Shown here: positions 18,245-27,780 of the stretch, in pieces
Layout: each line of letters opens with the position of its first letter
How positions within the stretch are numbered: the first letter of the stretch is position 1
Source of the DNA: an uncultured Pelagibacteraceae bacterium
GTDB taxonomy: Bacteria > Pseudomonadota > Alphaproteobacteria > Pelagibacterales > Pelagibacteraceae
DNA length: 64,000 bases
Direction of reading: 5' to 3'
Assembly (NCBI GenBank): GCA_902617895.1
Contig: CACMYJ010000002.1
Location: forward strand, 62,001-126,000
The notes under the pieces: model-generated
What the model was told of the DNA's origin: nothing
The model's input: only the letters and a program-made list of their open reading frames with translations
Databases searched by the model: none
Program-made: the position numbers and the translations under genes

Positions 18245-20431
18245 TTAATACAAGTTATGATTTTTAAAGAAATCTCTCAGGTAAATTGGCTTTTGAGACA
18301 AAATGTACCTGTAAACATTGTAATTTTCTAAAACTCTTTGCACGTAATTTCTTGTTTCTTTAAACTTAATAAGTTCAATCCAATCAACATAGTCAATCTG
18401 TTTTTTTTGAGGATCCTTATTAATTTTTTTCCAATACTTTACTCTCTTAGGTCCAGCATTGTATGCGGCTGTAGCAAAAGGGTAGGAACCTTTATATTGA
18501 TTAATTAATCCTGCAATATAATGAGATCCTAAATTAATATTATATTCTGGGTCAGTTGTTAATTTAGATTTCGAGTATCCTAACTTTGCTTGTTTTGATA
18601 CAGTCTTAGCTGTATAAGGCATAAGTTGCATTAATCCTTTAGCACCAACTCTACTTCTAGCAGAGGTATCAAATTCACTTTCTTGTCTGATAATAGATAA
18701 TATTAATGCTGGATCAGGAATTTTTCTTCCTCCTACAAATTTTGGTACACTCATTATTGGATAATTAAATTGGTTATGAAATCTTTTTTGATATGAGGCA
18801 ATTTTAGAAACTTGTATAGCAAAATCAAAACGTGATATATCTGAAGCTAATTTAGCAGCTAAAGCCTCACTGCCTTTTTCTACATTATCATTTGCGAGAA
18901 ATCTTAATATATGTTTTGTGTATTTATCTTTATTTAAATAATCAAGCAAATCTACAATTGCGACGAGTTTTTTTGAGTAAAACTCTTGTTCATAATCATC
19001 ATCTACAAACATTAGTTTATCTAATTCAAATTTCTCTTGAGGTTTTACTTTCATATGTGAGAGTTGACCATAGTAGGTTGTTAAATATTTTGATCCCTCC
19101 AAGAACCACTTATTTGAGTTTTCTGTATCCCCAATTTTTTCATATGTTTTTCCCAACCAATATGAACCTCTTGATAAACTGATTGGATAACTAACATTCT
19201 TATAAAAATTTAAAAAATGATTTTCTGCTTGTTGTGCATTTTTTAAAAAACTTAGTGCTATCCAGCCGCTCATCCACTCAGCCTCGGCATAGTCTGCACC
19301 TTCTGTCATTGCGTGATTTGAAACAATTTTATAAGCAGTTTTATATTTTTTTTTATAAATTAAGGATCTTCCAATTATTGACCTTTCTTTCCACCATTTT
19401 TCTGGTCTTACTAAATATTCTTCGGTATTATTTATTTTATTAAGAATTTCTAGCGAGCTATCTATGCGTCCTTTTTTTCTTCTCCATTTTAATCTATCAT
19501 AATTTAAACCAGCATCATTCTTAAAGTTTTTTGGTACTTTTTTTATCGCTTCATCAACCCCATATCCTCTGCTTATTAATATTTGTCTTGCTGTGTAAAG
19601 TAATTGATACTCACTAGGAAGGTATCTAATAACCCTTTTAAGATCCCAATGTTTACCCTCCCAAGCATAATAATCAGCTCTATTTATATAATCAGAGGCA
19701 TCTAAAATATTTTTAAATTTTTTTCTGAAATATTTTAAATTATTTGTATTTAGATCTGCATTTATAAACCCCTCTTTTATTAATTTTATACCATCGCCAG
19801 ACTTTCCAGTTTTAATAAAACTCTCACCTAGCATCATTTTACCATATCCACTTAATGGTTCATTGCCTTGAAACCAATTAATTATTTCAGTAGGAGAATG
19901 GTTTTGTAAATTTATTTTGTGTTCTGCAAGATATTTAATTCTATTAAATCTTGGATAATCTTTAACTCTTTCGATAAACCTTTTGTATTCAGAAAAAGTT
20001 GCTTTATTTCCTGATGTAAGAAGATGCCTCCACTCTATAAAATCATATATTGATTGAGCTCTTGCTTTTTTTGCAGTATTTTTTGCATCTTTCCAATTAG
20101 ATTTTTCCATAAATCTAATTGCTTGTTTTGCGAATTCAAAATCTCTTTCACTATAATATCTGGTTTTTTTAACGGTCCTTAATGTTTGTTTTTTTACTAT
20201 AAGTGGTTTTTTGGGAGGTAGCAGAATTCCAAAGATCTCTTTAGGTAAATCTTTATCACTCTTTAAACTTTGTTTTTCATTAAATGTTCCAGGTTTAAGG
20301 GGAGGTACTACTACCTGACTTTTAAACGCAGGTTTTTTCTTAGGTATTATTATTTCATTCGAATATGATGATTGAAAAAAGCTTAAAAAAAATATAGTTG
20401 TTAATAGTAATTTAGATTTTCTAAAAATCAT
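18245..20431 (-). CDS. slt: Soluble lytic murein transglycosylase
   Basis: This 728-residue periplasmic protein has an N-terminal signal peptide (hydrophobic 'LLLTTIFFLSFFQSSYS'), a long alpha-helical superhelix of tetratricopeptide-like segments, and a C-terminal lysozyme-like SLT domain. In that domain 'IIRQESEFDTSARS' holds the catalytic Glu, followed by 'GAKGLMQLMPYTAK' and 'AAYNAGPKRVKYW'. It cleaves peptidoglycan to 1,6-anhydro-muropeptides. Its start is only 27 bases from the divergent dapA start, so at least one of the two promoters must lie inside the other gene's coding region. Confidence 0.95.
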   Translation of the reverse strand: MIFRKSKLLLTTIFFLSFFQSSYSNEIIIPKKKPAFKSQVVVPPLKPGTFNEKQSLKSDKDLPKEIFGILLPPKKPLIVKKQTLRTVKKTRYYSERDFEFAKQAIRFMEKSNWKDAKNTAKKARAQSIYDFIEWRHLLTSGNKATFSEYKRFIERVKDYPRFNRIKYLAEHKINLQNHSPTEIINWFQGNEPLSGYGKMMLGESFIKTGKSGDGIKLIKEGFINADLNTNNLKYFRKKFKNILDASDYINRADYYAWEGKHWDLKRVIRYLPSEYQLLYTARQILISRGYGVDEAIKKVPKNFKNDAGLNYDRLKWRRKKGRIDSSLEILNKINNTEEYLVRPEKWWKERSIIGRSLIYKKKYKTAYKIVSNHAMTEGADYAEAEWMSGWIALSFLKNAQQAENHFLNFYKNVSYPISLSRGSYWLGKTYEKIGDTENSNKWFLEGSKYLTTYYGQLSHMKVKPQEKFELDKLMFVDDDYEQEFYSKKLVAIVDLLDYLNKDKYTKHILRFLANDNVEKGSEALAAKLASDISRFDFAIQVSKIASYQKRFHNQFNYPIMSVPKFVGGRKIPDPALILSIIRQESEFDTSARSRVGAKGLMQLMPYTAKTVSKQAKLGYSKSKLTTDPEYNINLGSHYIAGLINQYKGSYPFATAAYNAGPKRVKYWKKINKDPQKKQIDYVDWIELIKFKETRNYVQRVLENYNVYRYILSQKPIYLRDFFKNHNLY

Positions 20432-20458
20432 TTTTAATAACTTATGATATAAATATTT

Positions 20459-21346
20459 ATGTTTAAAGGTTCAAATGTAGCTTTAGTAACACCATTTAAA
20501 GGCAATAGCCTTGATGAGGAAACCTATATAAAAATTATTAATTTTCATTTAGAAAATGGAACAAATGGACTTGTGCCAGCAGGCACAACTGGTGAGTCTC
20601 CAACACTATCACATAAAGAACATGAGAAAGTTATAGAGCTCTGTATTCAAGAAGCTAAAGGAAAAATTCCTGTAATTGCAGGCACCGGATCCAATTCTAC
20701 TACAGAAGCTATATCACTCACAGAGCACGCTGAAAAAGCTGGAGCTGACGGGGCCTTGATAGTGACACCTTATTATAACAAACCCACTCAGGAGGGCTTA
20801 TATCAGCATTACAAGGCTATAAATGACAAATGTAGCATACCAATCATAATTTATAATATTCCTGGCAGATCAGTTATCGATATGACAGTAGATACTATGG
20901 CAAGATTATTTGAGCTTAAGAACATTGTTGGTGTTAAAGATGCAACTGGCGATTTGAATAGAGTAGATGAGACTTTCAAAAAAATTGGTAATGAATTTAT
21001 CCAACTAACAGGTGAGGATGGTCTTGCTTATGAATATAATAAGAGAGGTGGAGTAGGGTGTATTTCTGTTACAGCCAACATAGCTCCTAAAATGTGTTCT
21101 GACATGCAAAAATTTTCAAAATCTCAAGATAAAGATGAACAAAAAAAGGCTGAAGAAATAGATAAAATACTTCAACCTGTTCATAAATCTTTATTTATAG
21201 AGAGCAATCCATCACCAGTTAAATACGCAGCGAAACTGATTGGTCTCTGTGATGATAATGTGAGATTGCCCTTAGTAACAGTTTTAGATGAGACAAAAGC
21301 TGAGGTAAAAAAAGCTCTTATATCTGCCAAATTAATTAATGAATAA
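20459..21346 (+). CDS. dapA: 4-hydroxy-tetrahydrodipicolinate synthase
   Basis: This 295-residue class I aldolase-fold enzyme condenses pyruvate with aspartate semialdehyde in lysine/diaminopimelate synthesis. The Schiff-base lysine is Lys160 ('VGVKDATGD'). Tyr132 ('[10 protein letters not shown]') and Thr43-Thr44 ('PAGTTGES') form the proton relay. It is first in the overlapping dapA-smpB-folK run; smpB starts 8 bases before its end. Confidence 0.97.
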   Translation: MFKGSNVALVTPFKGNSLDEETYIKIINFHLENGTNGLVPAGTTGESPTLSHKEHEKVIELCIQEAKGKIPVIAGTGSNSTTEAISLTEHAEKAGADGALIVTPYYNKPTQEGLYQHYKAINDKCSIPIIIYNIPGRSVIDMTVDTMARLFELKNIVGVKDATGDLNRVDETFKKIGNEFIQLTGEDGLAYEYNKRGGVGCISVTANIAPKMCSDMQKFSKSQDKDEQKKAEEIDKILQPVHKSLFIESNPSPVKYAAKLIGLCDDNVRLPLVTVLDETKAEVKKALISAKLINE

Positions 21347-21809
21347 AAAAACCATTTCTGGTTTAAAAATTATTACAATTAATAGAAAAGCATCTTTTAA
21401 TTATTTTTTTAAAGAGATATTTGAAGCAGGTATAGTTTTAAAGGGGTCTGAAATAAAATCAGTGAGATTAGGCAAAGTAAATATAGCAGATTCTTATGCT
21501 GTAGATAAAGATGGAGAAATTTTTTTGATTAATTCACATATACCTATTTATAAACAAGCTAGTTATTCAAATCATAATCCTTATTCAGAAAGAAAACTTT
21601 TATTGAATAAAAGAGAAATTAATAAAATTATTGGTAGAATTAATGAAGACGGCTTAACTATTGTGCCAACAAAAATGTATTTCAAAAAAGGGAAGGCAAA
21701 ATTAGAAATTGCAGTAGCCAAAGGTAAAAAACAATTTGATAAAAGACTGACAAAGAAAACAAGAGACTGGAACCGTGAAAAAGCAAGATATATTAGAAAA
21801 TCAAGTTAA
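21339..21809 (+). CDS. smpB: SsrA-binding protein SmpB
   Basis: This 156-residue tmRNA-binding beta-barrel protein is needed for trans-translation. It shows '[20 protein letters not shown]', '[20 protein letters not shown]' and the basic C-terminal tail '[20 protein letters not shown]' that enters the ribosomal A site. It overlaps dapA by 8 bases and folK by 35 bases. No tmRNA gene could be recognised in this window. Confidence 0.97.
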   Translation: MNKKTISGLKIITINRKASFNYFFKEIFEAGIVLKGSEIKSVRLGKVNIADSYAVDKDGEIFLINSHIPIYKQASYSNHNPYSERKLLLNKREINKIIGRINEDGLTIVPTKMYFKKGKAKLEIAVAKGKKQFDKRLTKKTRDWNREKARYIRKSS

Positions 21810-22305
21810 TTTTGTATACCTGGCATTAGGTTCTAATCTTGGAGACAAGAAAAATAATCTAAATAAAAGTATAGATTTAATCCAAAAAGAGGGAATTTTT
21901 ATAAAGAAAAGATCAAAATTTTATATTACAAAATCTTGGCCAAATGAAAATTTTCCAAATTTTATTAATTCTATCATATTGATTGAAACAAAATTAAATA
22001 TAACTGAATTATTTTTAAAAATTAAAAAAATTGAAAAAAAATTGGGAAGAACAAACTCAAAAAGAAATCATCCAAGAATATGTGATATTGATATAGTTGA
22101 TTATAATGGTGAAATAATCCATAGAAAACTTGGAAATCATAAACTTAATACTCCGCATAAAAGAATGCATAATAGAAATTTTGTTCTCTTTCCTTTATAT
22201 GAATTAGATAAAGATTGGGTACACCCTAAACTTAATAAAAATATAGTCATTTTAATGGCAAATTTAACCTCAGATCAGTTATTGGGTATTAAAATTGCTC
22301 AATAA
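21775..22305 (+). CDS. folK: 2-amino-4-hydroxy-6-hydroxymethyldihydropteridine pyrophosphokinase
   Basis: This 176-residue HPPK enzyme transfers pyrophosphate from ATP to the pterin in folate synthesis. The signature '[20 protein letters not shown]' begins near residue 14, '[20 protein letters not shown]' is in the middle, and '[20 protein letters not shown]' carries the pterin-site residues. The GTG at 21775, inside smpB, is the best in-frame start because no later ATG/GTG/TTG precedes the conserved core. The folB and folP genes are not adjacent. Confidence 0.93.
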   Translation: MKKQDILENQVNFVYLALGSNLGDKKNNLNKSIDLIQKEGIFIKKRSKFYITKSWPNENFPNFINSIILIETKLNITELFLKIKKIEKKLGRTNSKRNHPRICDIDIVDYNGEIIHRKLGNHKLNTPHKRMHNRNFVLFPLYELDKDWVHPKLNKNIVILMANLTSDQLLGIKIAQ

Positions 22306-22321
22306 AATGATATAAATAGTA

Positions 22322-24064
22322 ATGCTTAAATCTGAAGAATTAATTAATAAGGTAAAAAATTATAACAAGTTTCTTAATCCAGAAACTTTATCAAAAGCCT
22401 ATGATTTTGCTTTAAAGGCCCATGAAAAACAAAAAAGAGATGAGGGCTCACCTTATATTATTCACCCGATTGCAGTTGCAAATATTTTAACTGAGTTAAA
22501 GCTAGACAGTGCAACTATAGCTACCGGTTTACTTCATGATACAATAGAAGATACTCATGCAACTTATAATACAATAGAAGCAGAATTTGGAAAAGAGGTT
22601 GCTGATTTAGTTGACGGTGTTACAAAAATTTCTGAGTTTGAAAATCAAGCAATATCAAACTCTAAAGCAGAAAATTTTAGAAAATTAATATTAGCAACAT
22701 CAAAAGACATCCGAGTTTTATTGGTGAAACTCGCTGATAGACTACACAATATGCGTACCATTAAAGTTGTTGATAAAGAAAAGCAAATTAGAAAAGCAAA
22801 AGAAACAATGGAAATTTATGCGCCACTCGCAGATAGGATGGGCATGCATCGTATAAGAGATGAATTAGAAGACCTTTCTTTTGAAGTTTTAAATGAAGAT
22901 GCAAGAAAATTGATAAAAGACAGATTAGACAAAATTAAAGAAAATAATCTAATTAACTTTAATAATATTTCTGATGAGTTCTTTGAAATACTTAAAATCA
23001 AAAATATAGAACCAAAAATTGTTGGAAGAGAGAAAACTCCTTTTTCAATTTGGAGAAAAATCCAAAAAAAAAGAACTTCTCTTGAACAAATAACAGACAT
23101 TATTGGGTTTAGAATTATTTTAGATAATATTGAGGATTGTTATAAAGCTTTAGGAATTTTCCATAGTAAATGGAATTGTATACCAGGTAAATTTAAAGAT
23201 TATATTTCATCGCCAAAAATCAATAAATATCAATCATTACACACAGCTATTATTGGACCAAATAAAAGACCAATTGAAATCCAGTTAAGAACAAAGCAAA
23301 TGCATGAGTTTGCAGAAAGAGGTATTGCTTCTCATTGGAAATATAAATCATCAGAAAAATTTAATTCTTTAACTTGGAAGGAGTATGATTGGTTAGCAGA
23401 TTTGGTTGAAATTATTGATAAAAATGAGAATCCAGATGACTCTTATGAATATACAAAACTGCAAATGTTTCAGGAAAACGCCTTTTGTTTCACACCAAAA
23501 GGATCAATTATAAAACTACCTAAAAATGCTACACCAATAGATTTTGCATATGCGGTCCATACTCAAATCGGAGATGCTGCTGTTGGTTGTGAAATAAATG
23601 GAAATGAAAGCGCATTGCAATCTATATTGAGAAATGGGGATGTAGTTAATATTATCACCTCTAAAAAAGCCTCCCCCTCATTACATTGGTTAACAAGCAC
23701 CAAAACAGGGAAAGCTCGTGCAGCAATTAGACGTTATTGGCAGTACCGTGAAAACAGTAAACCGATTAAGGAAAAAAGATATAATACTACACTTTGGATT
23801 TCTCTACCTGACGAACCAGGAAAAATGGGTGATGTAACAACCATGATTGGTGAAAACTTTGTTAATATTTCAAGTGTAGAAATGGTAGAAAAACTCAATG
23901 GAAAGATTAATTTCAAATTTAATTTAATCATCCATGACCTTAAGAACTTTACAAAATTGATAAGTGAACTAAAACAAAAAGAATATAAATTTAAAATTAT
24001 AAGACACAAAAATAAAAAATATGCTTTCTTTAAAAAACTCTTTAGCAGTTTTAAGAAAAACTAA
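22322..24064 (+). CDS. Bifunctional (p)ppGpp synthetase/hydrolase, compact Rsh
   Basis: This 580-residue RelA/SpoT homologue has four parts. The hydrolase HD domain shows 'HDTIEDT' at residues 72-78 and 'LADRLHNMRT'. The synthetase domain is at about residues 230-350 ('FSIWRKIQKKRTSLEQITDI', 'YISSPKINKYQSLHTAII'). A TGS domain lies at about 385-445 and a short C-terminal ACT-like domain at about 500-575. Relatives are usually 700 residues or more; the helical and zinc-finger section between TGS and ACT is largely missing. pyrE begins 44 bases before its end. The alphaproteobacterial neighbour rpoZ is absent upstream. Confidence 0.93.
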   Translation: MLKSEELINKVKNYNKFLNPETLSKAYDFALKAHEKQKRDEGSPYIIHPIAVANILTELKLDSATIATGLLHDTIEDTHATYNTIEAEFGKEVADLVDGVTKISEFENQAISNSKAENFRKLILATSKDIRVLLVKLADRLHNMRTIKVVDKEKQIRKAKETMEIYAPLADRMGMHRIRDELEDLSFEVLNEDARKLIKDRLDKIKENNLINFNNISDEFFEILKIKNIEPKIVGREKTPFSIWRKIQKKRTSLEQITDIIGFRIILDNIEDCYKALGIFHSKWNCIPGKFKDYISSPKINKYQSLHTAIIGPNKRPIEIQLRTKQMHEFAERGIASHWKYKSSEKFNSLTWKEYDWLADLVEIIDKNENPDDSYEYTKLQMFQENAFCFTPKGSIIKLPKNATPIDFAYAVHTQIGDAAVGCEINGNESALQSILRNGDVVNIITSKKASPSLHWLTSTKTGKARAAIRRYWQYRENSKPIKEKRYNTTLWISLPDEPGKMGDVTTMIGENFVNISSVEMVEKLNGKINFKFNLIIHDLKNFTKLISELKQKEYKFKIIRHKNKKYAFFKKLFSSFKKN

Positions 24065-24611
24065 TGCTTTGTTAGATGGACATTTTGTATTGTCATCTGG
24101 ACTACATTCACCTTCCTATGTGCAATGTGCAAAATTATTAAGCTTTCCAAACAAATCTGAAAAATTTACAAAATCTTTAGCAGGTAAAATAAAAAAAACA
24201 TTTAAAAATATTGATTTAATTCTTTCACCAGCAATGGGTGGAATTGTAATTGGTTATGAAATCGGGAGAGTTTTAAAAAAAGAAACAATTTTTTGTGAAC
24301 GAGTTGAGGGAAATTTTAAGTTAAGAAGAGGTTTTTATATAAAAAAAAAATCAAGAGTTTTAATTATTGAAGATGTTATAACTACTGGAAAATCAAGTTT
24401 AGAGTGTGCTAAATTAATAAAAAAATCTGGCGCAATTTTATTAGGATTTGCGTGTTTAATTGATAGATCTAATAAGCAAACTTTAAAAATAAAAAGAAAA
24501 AATATAATTTCACAAGTAAAATTAAAAATTCCAACTTTTAAAAAAAAAAATATTCCAGAAAGTCTAAAAAAAATTCCAATTACCAAACCTGGAAGTAGAT
24601 TTCTAAAATGA
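24021..24611 (+). CDS. pyrE: Orotate phosphoribosyltransferase
   Basis: This 196-residue PRTase converts orotate and PRPP to OMP. The PRPP loop is 'RVLIIEDVITTGKSSLE' near residue 112, 'LILSPAMGGIVIGYEIGR' contains the flexible-loop side, and the N-terminal hood has 'GHFVLSSGLHSPSYVQC'. The ATG lies inside the rsh gene (44-base overlap), and pdxJ starts 4 bases before the pyrE stop. It follows pyrB in the pathway but lies in a different operon. Confidence 0.95.
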   Translation: MLSLKNSLAVLRKTNALLDGHFVLSSGLHSPSYVQCAKLLSFPNKSEKFTKSLAGKIKKTFKNIDLILSPAMGGIVIGYEIGRVLKKETIFCERVEGNFKLRRGFYIKKKSRVLIIEDVITTGKSSLECAKLIKKSGAILLGFACLIDRSNKQTLKIKRKNIISQVKLKIPTFKKKNIPESLKKIPITKPGSRFLK

Positions 24612-25327
24612 AAAAGAGACTAGGGGTTAATATTGACCATGTTGCAACGTTGAGAAATGCTAGAGGTGAAAAACATCCTGATCCCTATACTGTAGCTTTA
24701 GATGTTTTAAAGGCTGGCGCAGACTCTATTACCGTTCATTTAAGAGAGGATAGGCGACATATTAATGATATGGATTTAAAAATTCTCTCATCAGATAAAT
24801 CAATCCCTATTAATTTGGAAATAGCTTCAGATCCAAAAATGATTAATATTGCATTAAAAAATAAACCTTCTTTTATTTGTCTTGTTCCTGAAAAAAGAAA
24901 TGAAGTTACTACTGAAGGAGGATTAAATTTGAAAAAGAATAAAAATAAAATCAAAAAAATATTAGAAATTTTTAATAAAAATAATATTAGAACAAGCTTA
25001 TTTATAAATCCATCTCTGCAAGATATAAAATTGTCAAAAAACTTAGGAAGCAAATGTATAGAAATACATACAGGTAAGATTTCTAACCAAATAAAACAAA
25101 AAAAAAATTATAATAAAGAGCTAAATAAAATTAAAAAATGTGCCTTTTATGGAAATAAAATAGGTTTAGAGGTTCATGCTGGACATGGTATGGATTATAA
25201 GACAACAAAAATACTAAATAAGATAAAACATATTGAGGAATTTAACATAGGCCATTTTATAATTGGAGAGTCTGTCTCACATAGCATTTCAAAAGTAGTT
25301 AAACAATTTATTAAAATATTAAAATAA
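24608..25327 (+). CDS. pdxJ: Pyridoxine 5'-phosphate synthase
   Basis: This 239-residue TIM-barrel enzyme makes pyridoxine 5'-phosphate from 3-amino-2-oxopropyl phosphate and deoxyxylulose 5-phosphate. The N-terminal 'LGVNIDHVATLRNARG' and 'ADSITVHLREDRRHI' are diagnostic, and 'GLEVHAGHGMDYKTT' and 'FNIGHFIIGESVSH' line the phosphate site. It overlaps pyrE by 4 bases and acpS by one base, the same pdxJ-acpS-lepB order as other Alphaproteobacteria. Confidence 0.97.
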   Translation: MKKRLGVNIDHVATLRNARGEKHPDPYTVALDVLKAGADSITVHLREDRRHINDMDLKILSSDKSIPINLEIASDPKMINIALKNKPSFICLVPEKRNEVTTEGGLNLKKNKNKIKKILEIFNKNNIRTSLFINPSLQDIKLSKNLGSKCIEIHTGKISNQIKQKKNYNKELNKIKKCAFYGNKIGLEVHAGHGMDYKTTKILNKIKHIEEFNIGHFIIGESVSHSISKVVKQFIKILK

Positions 25328-25716
25328 TGCATATAATAGGTAATGGTGTTGATATTATTAAAAACAGTAGAATAAATAATTCATTAAAAATTAAAGGTTT
25401 CTTAAATAGAATTTTTACAGAAAAAGAAATTCAACAAGGAAAAAAATTAAAAAATAAAATTAATTTTTATGCAAAAAGATTTGCTGCAAAAGAGGCATTT
25501 GTTAAGGCAATTGGAACCGGCTTTAGGTCAGATATAAATTTTATAGATATTGAAATTAAGAATTACAAGAATGGAAAGCCGTATATTTCACTATCAAAAA
25601 AATTAAACAACTTTTTGCAAAAAAAATTCAAAATACAAAAATATAAAGTCTTTTTATCGCTTTCTGATGAAAAAGATTATTCAATAGCGTTTGTTGTTAT
25701 AGATAAAAAAATATGA
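25327..25716 (+). CDS. acpS: Holo-[acyl-carrier-protein] synthase
   Basis: This 129-residue phosphopantetheinyl transferase activates acyl carrier protein. 'IIGNGVDIIKNSRI' with the Mg-binding Asp at residue 8 and 'YAKRFAAKEAFVKAIGTGF' with the second Glu near residue 58 are both clear. It overlaps pdxJ by one base and lepB by 4 bases. Confidence 0.95.
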   Translation: MHIIGNGVDIIKNSRINNSLKIKGFLNRIFTEKEIQQGKKLKNKINFYAKRFAAKEAFVKAIGTGFRSDINFIDIEIKNYKNGKPYISLSKKLNNFLQKKFKIQKYKVFLSLSDEKDYSIAFVVIDKKI

Positions 25717-26441
25717 AAAAAATAATTATTGAAAATCTTAAAACTATAATTTATGCACTTATCATTGCAGTTTTAATTAGATCAATTTTGTTGCAACCTT
25801 TTTATATTCCTTCATCTTCGATGGAACCTAATTTATTAGTTGGGGATAGACTTTTTGTAACTAAATTCACATATGGTTATAGCAAGCATTCCTTCCCATT
25901 TAGTCCACCTATTTTTGAAAATCGTATTTTTAAAGATAATCCTAAAAGAGGTGATGTTGCTGTATTTAAAACTCCAGCCGATAATAGAACAGATTATATA
26001 AAGCGTGTTATTGGTTTACCAGGAGATACGATTCAGTTTATTAATGGCGATCTTTACCTTAATGGAAATCAAATTTTAAAAACAATTAAATCAAAAAATA
26101 TCACTAATTATTGTGGAAAATCAAAAATAAAAGTTAACACATTTGAGGAAAGGCTACCAAACGGTAAAGTTTATTTGGCATCATACAGAACTGATATTAC
26201 TTTCGCTGAATCAGATAAATACCTTGTTCCAAAAGATCATTTATTTTTCTTAGGAGATAATAGGGATTGTTCAAAAGATAGTAGATTTTTATCTGAAGTC
26301 GGATATGTTCATAAAAATAATCTTGTAGGTAAAGCTCAAATATTATTTTTTTCATCAGATCCATTTGTAGGAAGTATTGTTAAATTTTGGAAATGGAATG
26401 AAATATTAAGGTTAAATAGATTTTTTAAATTAATTGATTAA
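25713..26441 (+). CDS. lepB: Signal peptidase I
   Basis: This 242-residue inner-membrane serine/lysine protease removes signal peptides. One N-terminal membrane segment (about residues 10-28) precedes the nucleophile Ser36 in 'IPSSSMEPN'; the general base is Lys97 in 'DYIKRVIGLPGD'; 'FFLGDNRDCSKDSR' is box E. The alphaproteobacterial lepB-rnc order is conserved. It overlaps acpS by 4 bases. Confidence 0.96.
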   Translation: MKKIIIENLKTIIYALIIAVLIRSILLQPFYIPSSSMEPNLLVGDRLFVTKFTYGYSKHSFPFSPPIFENRIFKDNPKRGDVAVFKTPADNRTDYIKRVIGLPGDTIQFINGDLYLNGNQILKTIKSKNITNYCGKSKIKVNTFEERLPNGKVYLASYRTDITFAESDKYLVPKDHLFFLGDNRDCSKDSRFLSEVGYVHKNNLVGKAQILFFSSDPFVGSIVKFWKWNEILRLNRFFKLID

Positions 26442-26443
26442 TT

Positions 26444-27109
26444 ATGAGCACTCTAAAAAACCTTCAAAAAAAGATTAAAATAAACTTCAAAAATGAAAAA
26501 ATCCTCTTAAAAGCCATCACTCACAAAAGTTATGATCCAAATAATAATTATGAAAATCTTGAATTTTTAGGTGATAGAGTACTAGGACTTGTTGTTTCAA
26601 AAAAATTGTATGAACTTTATCCGAACGAAAAAGTAGGGTCATTAGATAAAAAATTAGCCTCTTTAGTTAATAAAAATAAATGTCTAGAAATTGGAAATTC
26701 ATTAAACCTTAAAAAATTTGTAATTACAGGTAATTCCAAAACGAGAAATAATATAGTTGAAAATAAGATTATCTCAGATTGTTGTGAAGCATTAATTGGA
26801 GCTATTTATTTAGATAAAGGTTTTGAAGTTTCTAAAAGTTTTATCCTTAAACTATGGAAAAATTTAATAAACGATTCAGAAACTACCTTTATTGATGCTA
26901 AAACACAACTTCAAGAATACTCTTTGAAAAATTATAAAATATTGCCTATTTATAAATTAATCTCTAATACAGGTCCAAGACATAAACCAAATTTTAAAGT
27001 TGGTGTTAAACTTAAAAATAGTACATATGTTTACGCAATAGGATCTTCAAAAAAAAATGCAGAGCAATCTGCAGCTTCAGAACTCCTTAAAAAAATTAAT
27101 CAAAAATGA
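26444..27109 (+). CDS. rnc: Ribonuclease III
   Basis: This 221-residue double-strand-specific endoribonuclease has the catalytic signature 'NLEFLGDRVLGLVVS' near residue 38 and the second acidic site 'DCCEALIGAIYLDKG' near residue 110. A C-terminal double-stranded RNA-binding domain follows at about residues 150-220. It processes rRNA and structured transcripts. recO starts 4 bases before its end; the era GTPase gene that normally sits between them is absent. Confidence 0.95.
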   Translation: MSTLKNLQKKIKINFKNEKILLKAITHKSYDPNNNYENLEFLGDRVLGLVVSKKLYELYPNEKVGSLDKKLASLVNKNKCLEIGNSLNLKKFVITGNSKTRNNIVENKIISDCCEALIGAIYLDKGFEVSKSFILKLWKNLINDSETTFIDAKTQLQEYSLKNYKILPIYKLISNTGPRHKPNFKVGVKLKNSTYVYAIGSSKKNAEQSAASELLKKINQK

Positions 27110-27780
27110 ATTGGCAAGATAAAGGTTACTTATTATCTTTAAATAAATATAATGAAAATTCTTCAATAGCTGAATTCTACACTAAAAATAATGGAAAAAT
27201 AGTTGGTGTTATTTTTGGATCTACATCAAAAAAGATTAAGAGCTATTTATTAATTGGTAATAAATTTCATATCAATTCAAAACTAAGAGAAGATGGTAGG
27301 CTTGGATATCTAAAAGTTGAGATTGATGAAATTAAAACACCTGTTTATTTAGAAAATAAAAAAAAATTGTTTTGTATTATTTATTGCATGAATTTAATTA
27401 AAATTCTTACAGTTGAAAATGAGAATAATGTTGAAATATATAATCTTTTAGAAAAATTATTCAAAATAATTGAACTTGATAATTGGCTAGTTGAATTTTT
27501 GTATTTAGAACTAAATATATTAAAGTCTGTAGGATACGATATTAACTTTAAAGATTACGTGGTTGATAAAAGCATAAATGGTCAAACCAAATATATTGTG
27601 GACTCAAGTCAAAAAATCATACCCAATTTTTTAGTAGATAAAAATATTGGTCCTGAAAATTTAAATGATATATATAGTGGCTTCTCTATAGTTGGAGATT
27701 TTTTGGATAAAACAATTATCAAACCTAATAATAAGAATTATCCTTCTTCAAGAAATGATTTTATTAATTTGTTAAAATAA
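27106..27780 (+). CDS. recO: DNA repair protein RecO
   Basis: This 224-residue recombination mediator of the RecF pathway has an N-terminal OB fold ('DKGYLLSLNKYNENSSIAEF', 'GKIVGVIFGSTSKK') followed by a helical domain. It loads RecA onto gapped DNA together with RecR. The zinc-finger cysteines seen in many RecO proteins are not evident in the C-terminal half, so the identification rests on the N-terminal domain and the rnc-recO position. It is convergent with hemB and abuts its stop codon. Confidence 0.87.
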   Translation: MNWQDKGYLLSLNKYNENSSIAEFYTKNNGKIVGVIFGSTSKKIKSYLLIGNKFHINSKLREDGRLGYLKVEIDEIKTPVYLENKKKLFCIIYCMNLIKILTVENENNVEIYNLLEKLFKIIELDNWLVEFLYLELNILKSVGYDINFKDYVVDKSINGQTKYIVDSSQKIIPNFLVDKNIGPENLNDIYSGFSIVGDFLDKTIIKPNNKNYPSSRNDFINLLK

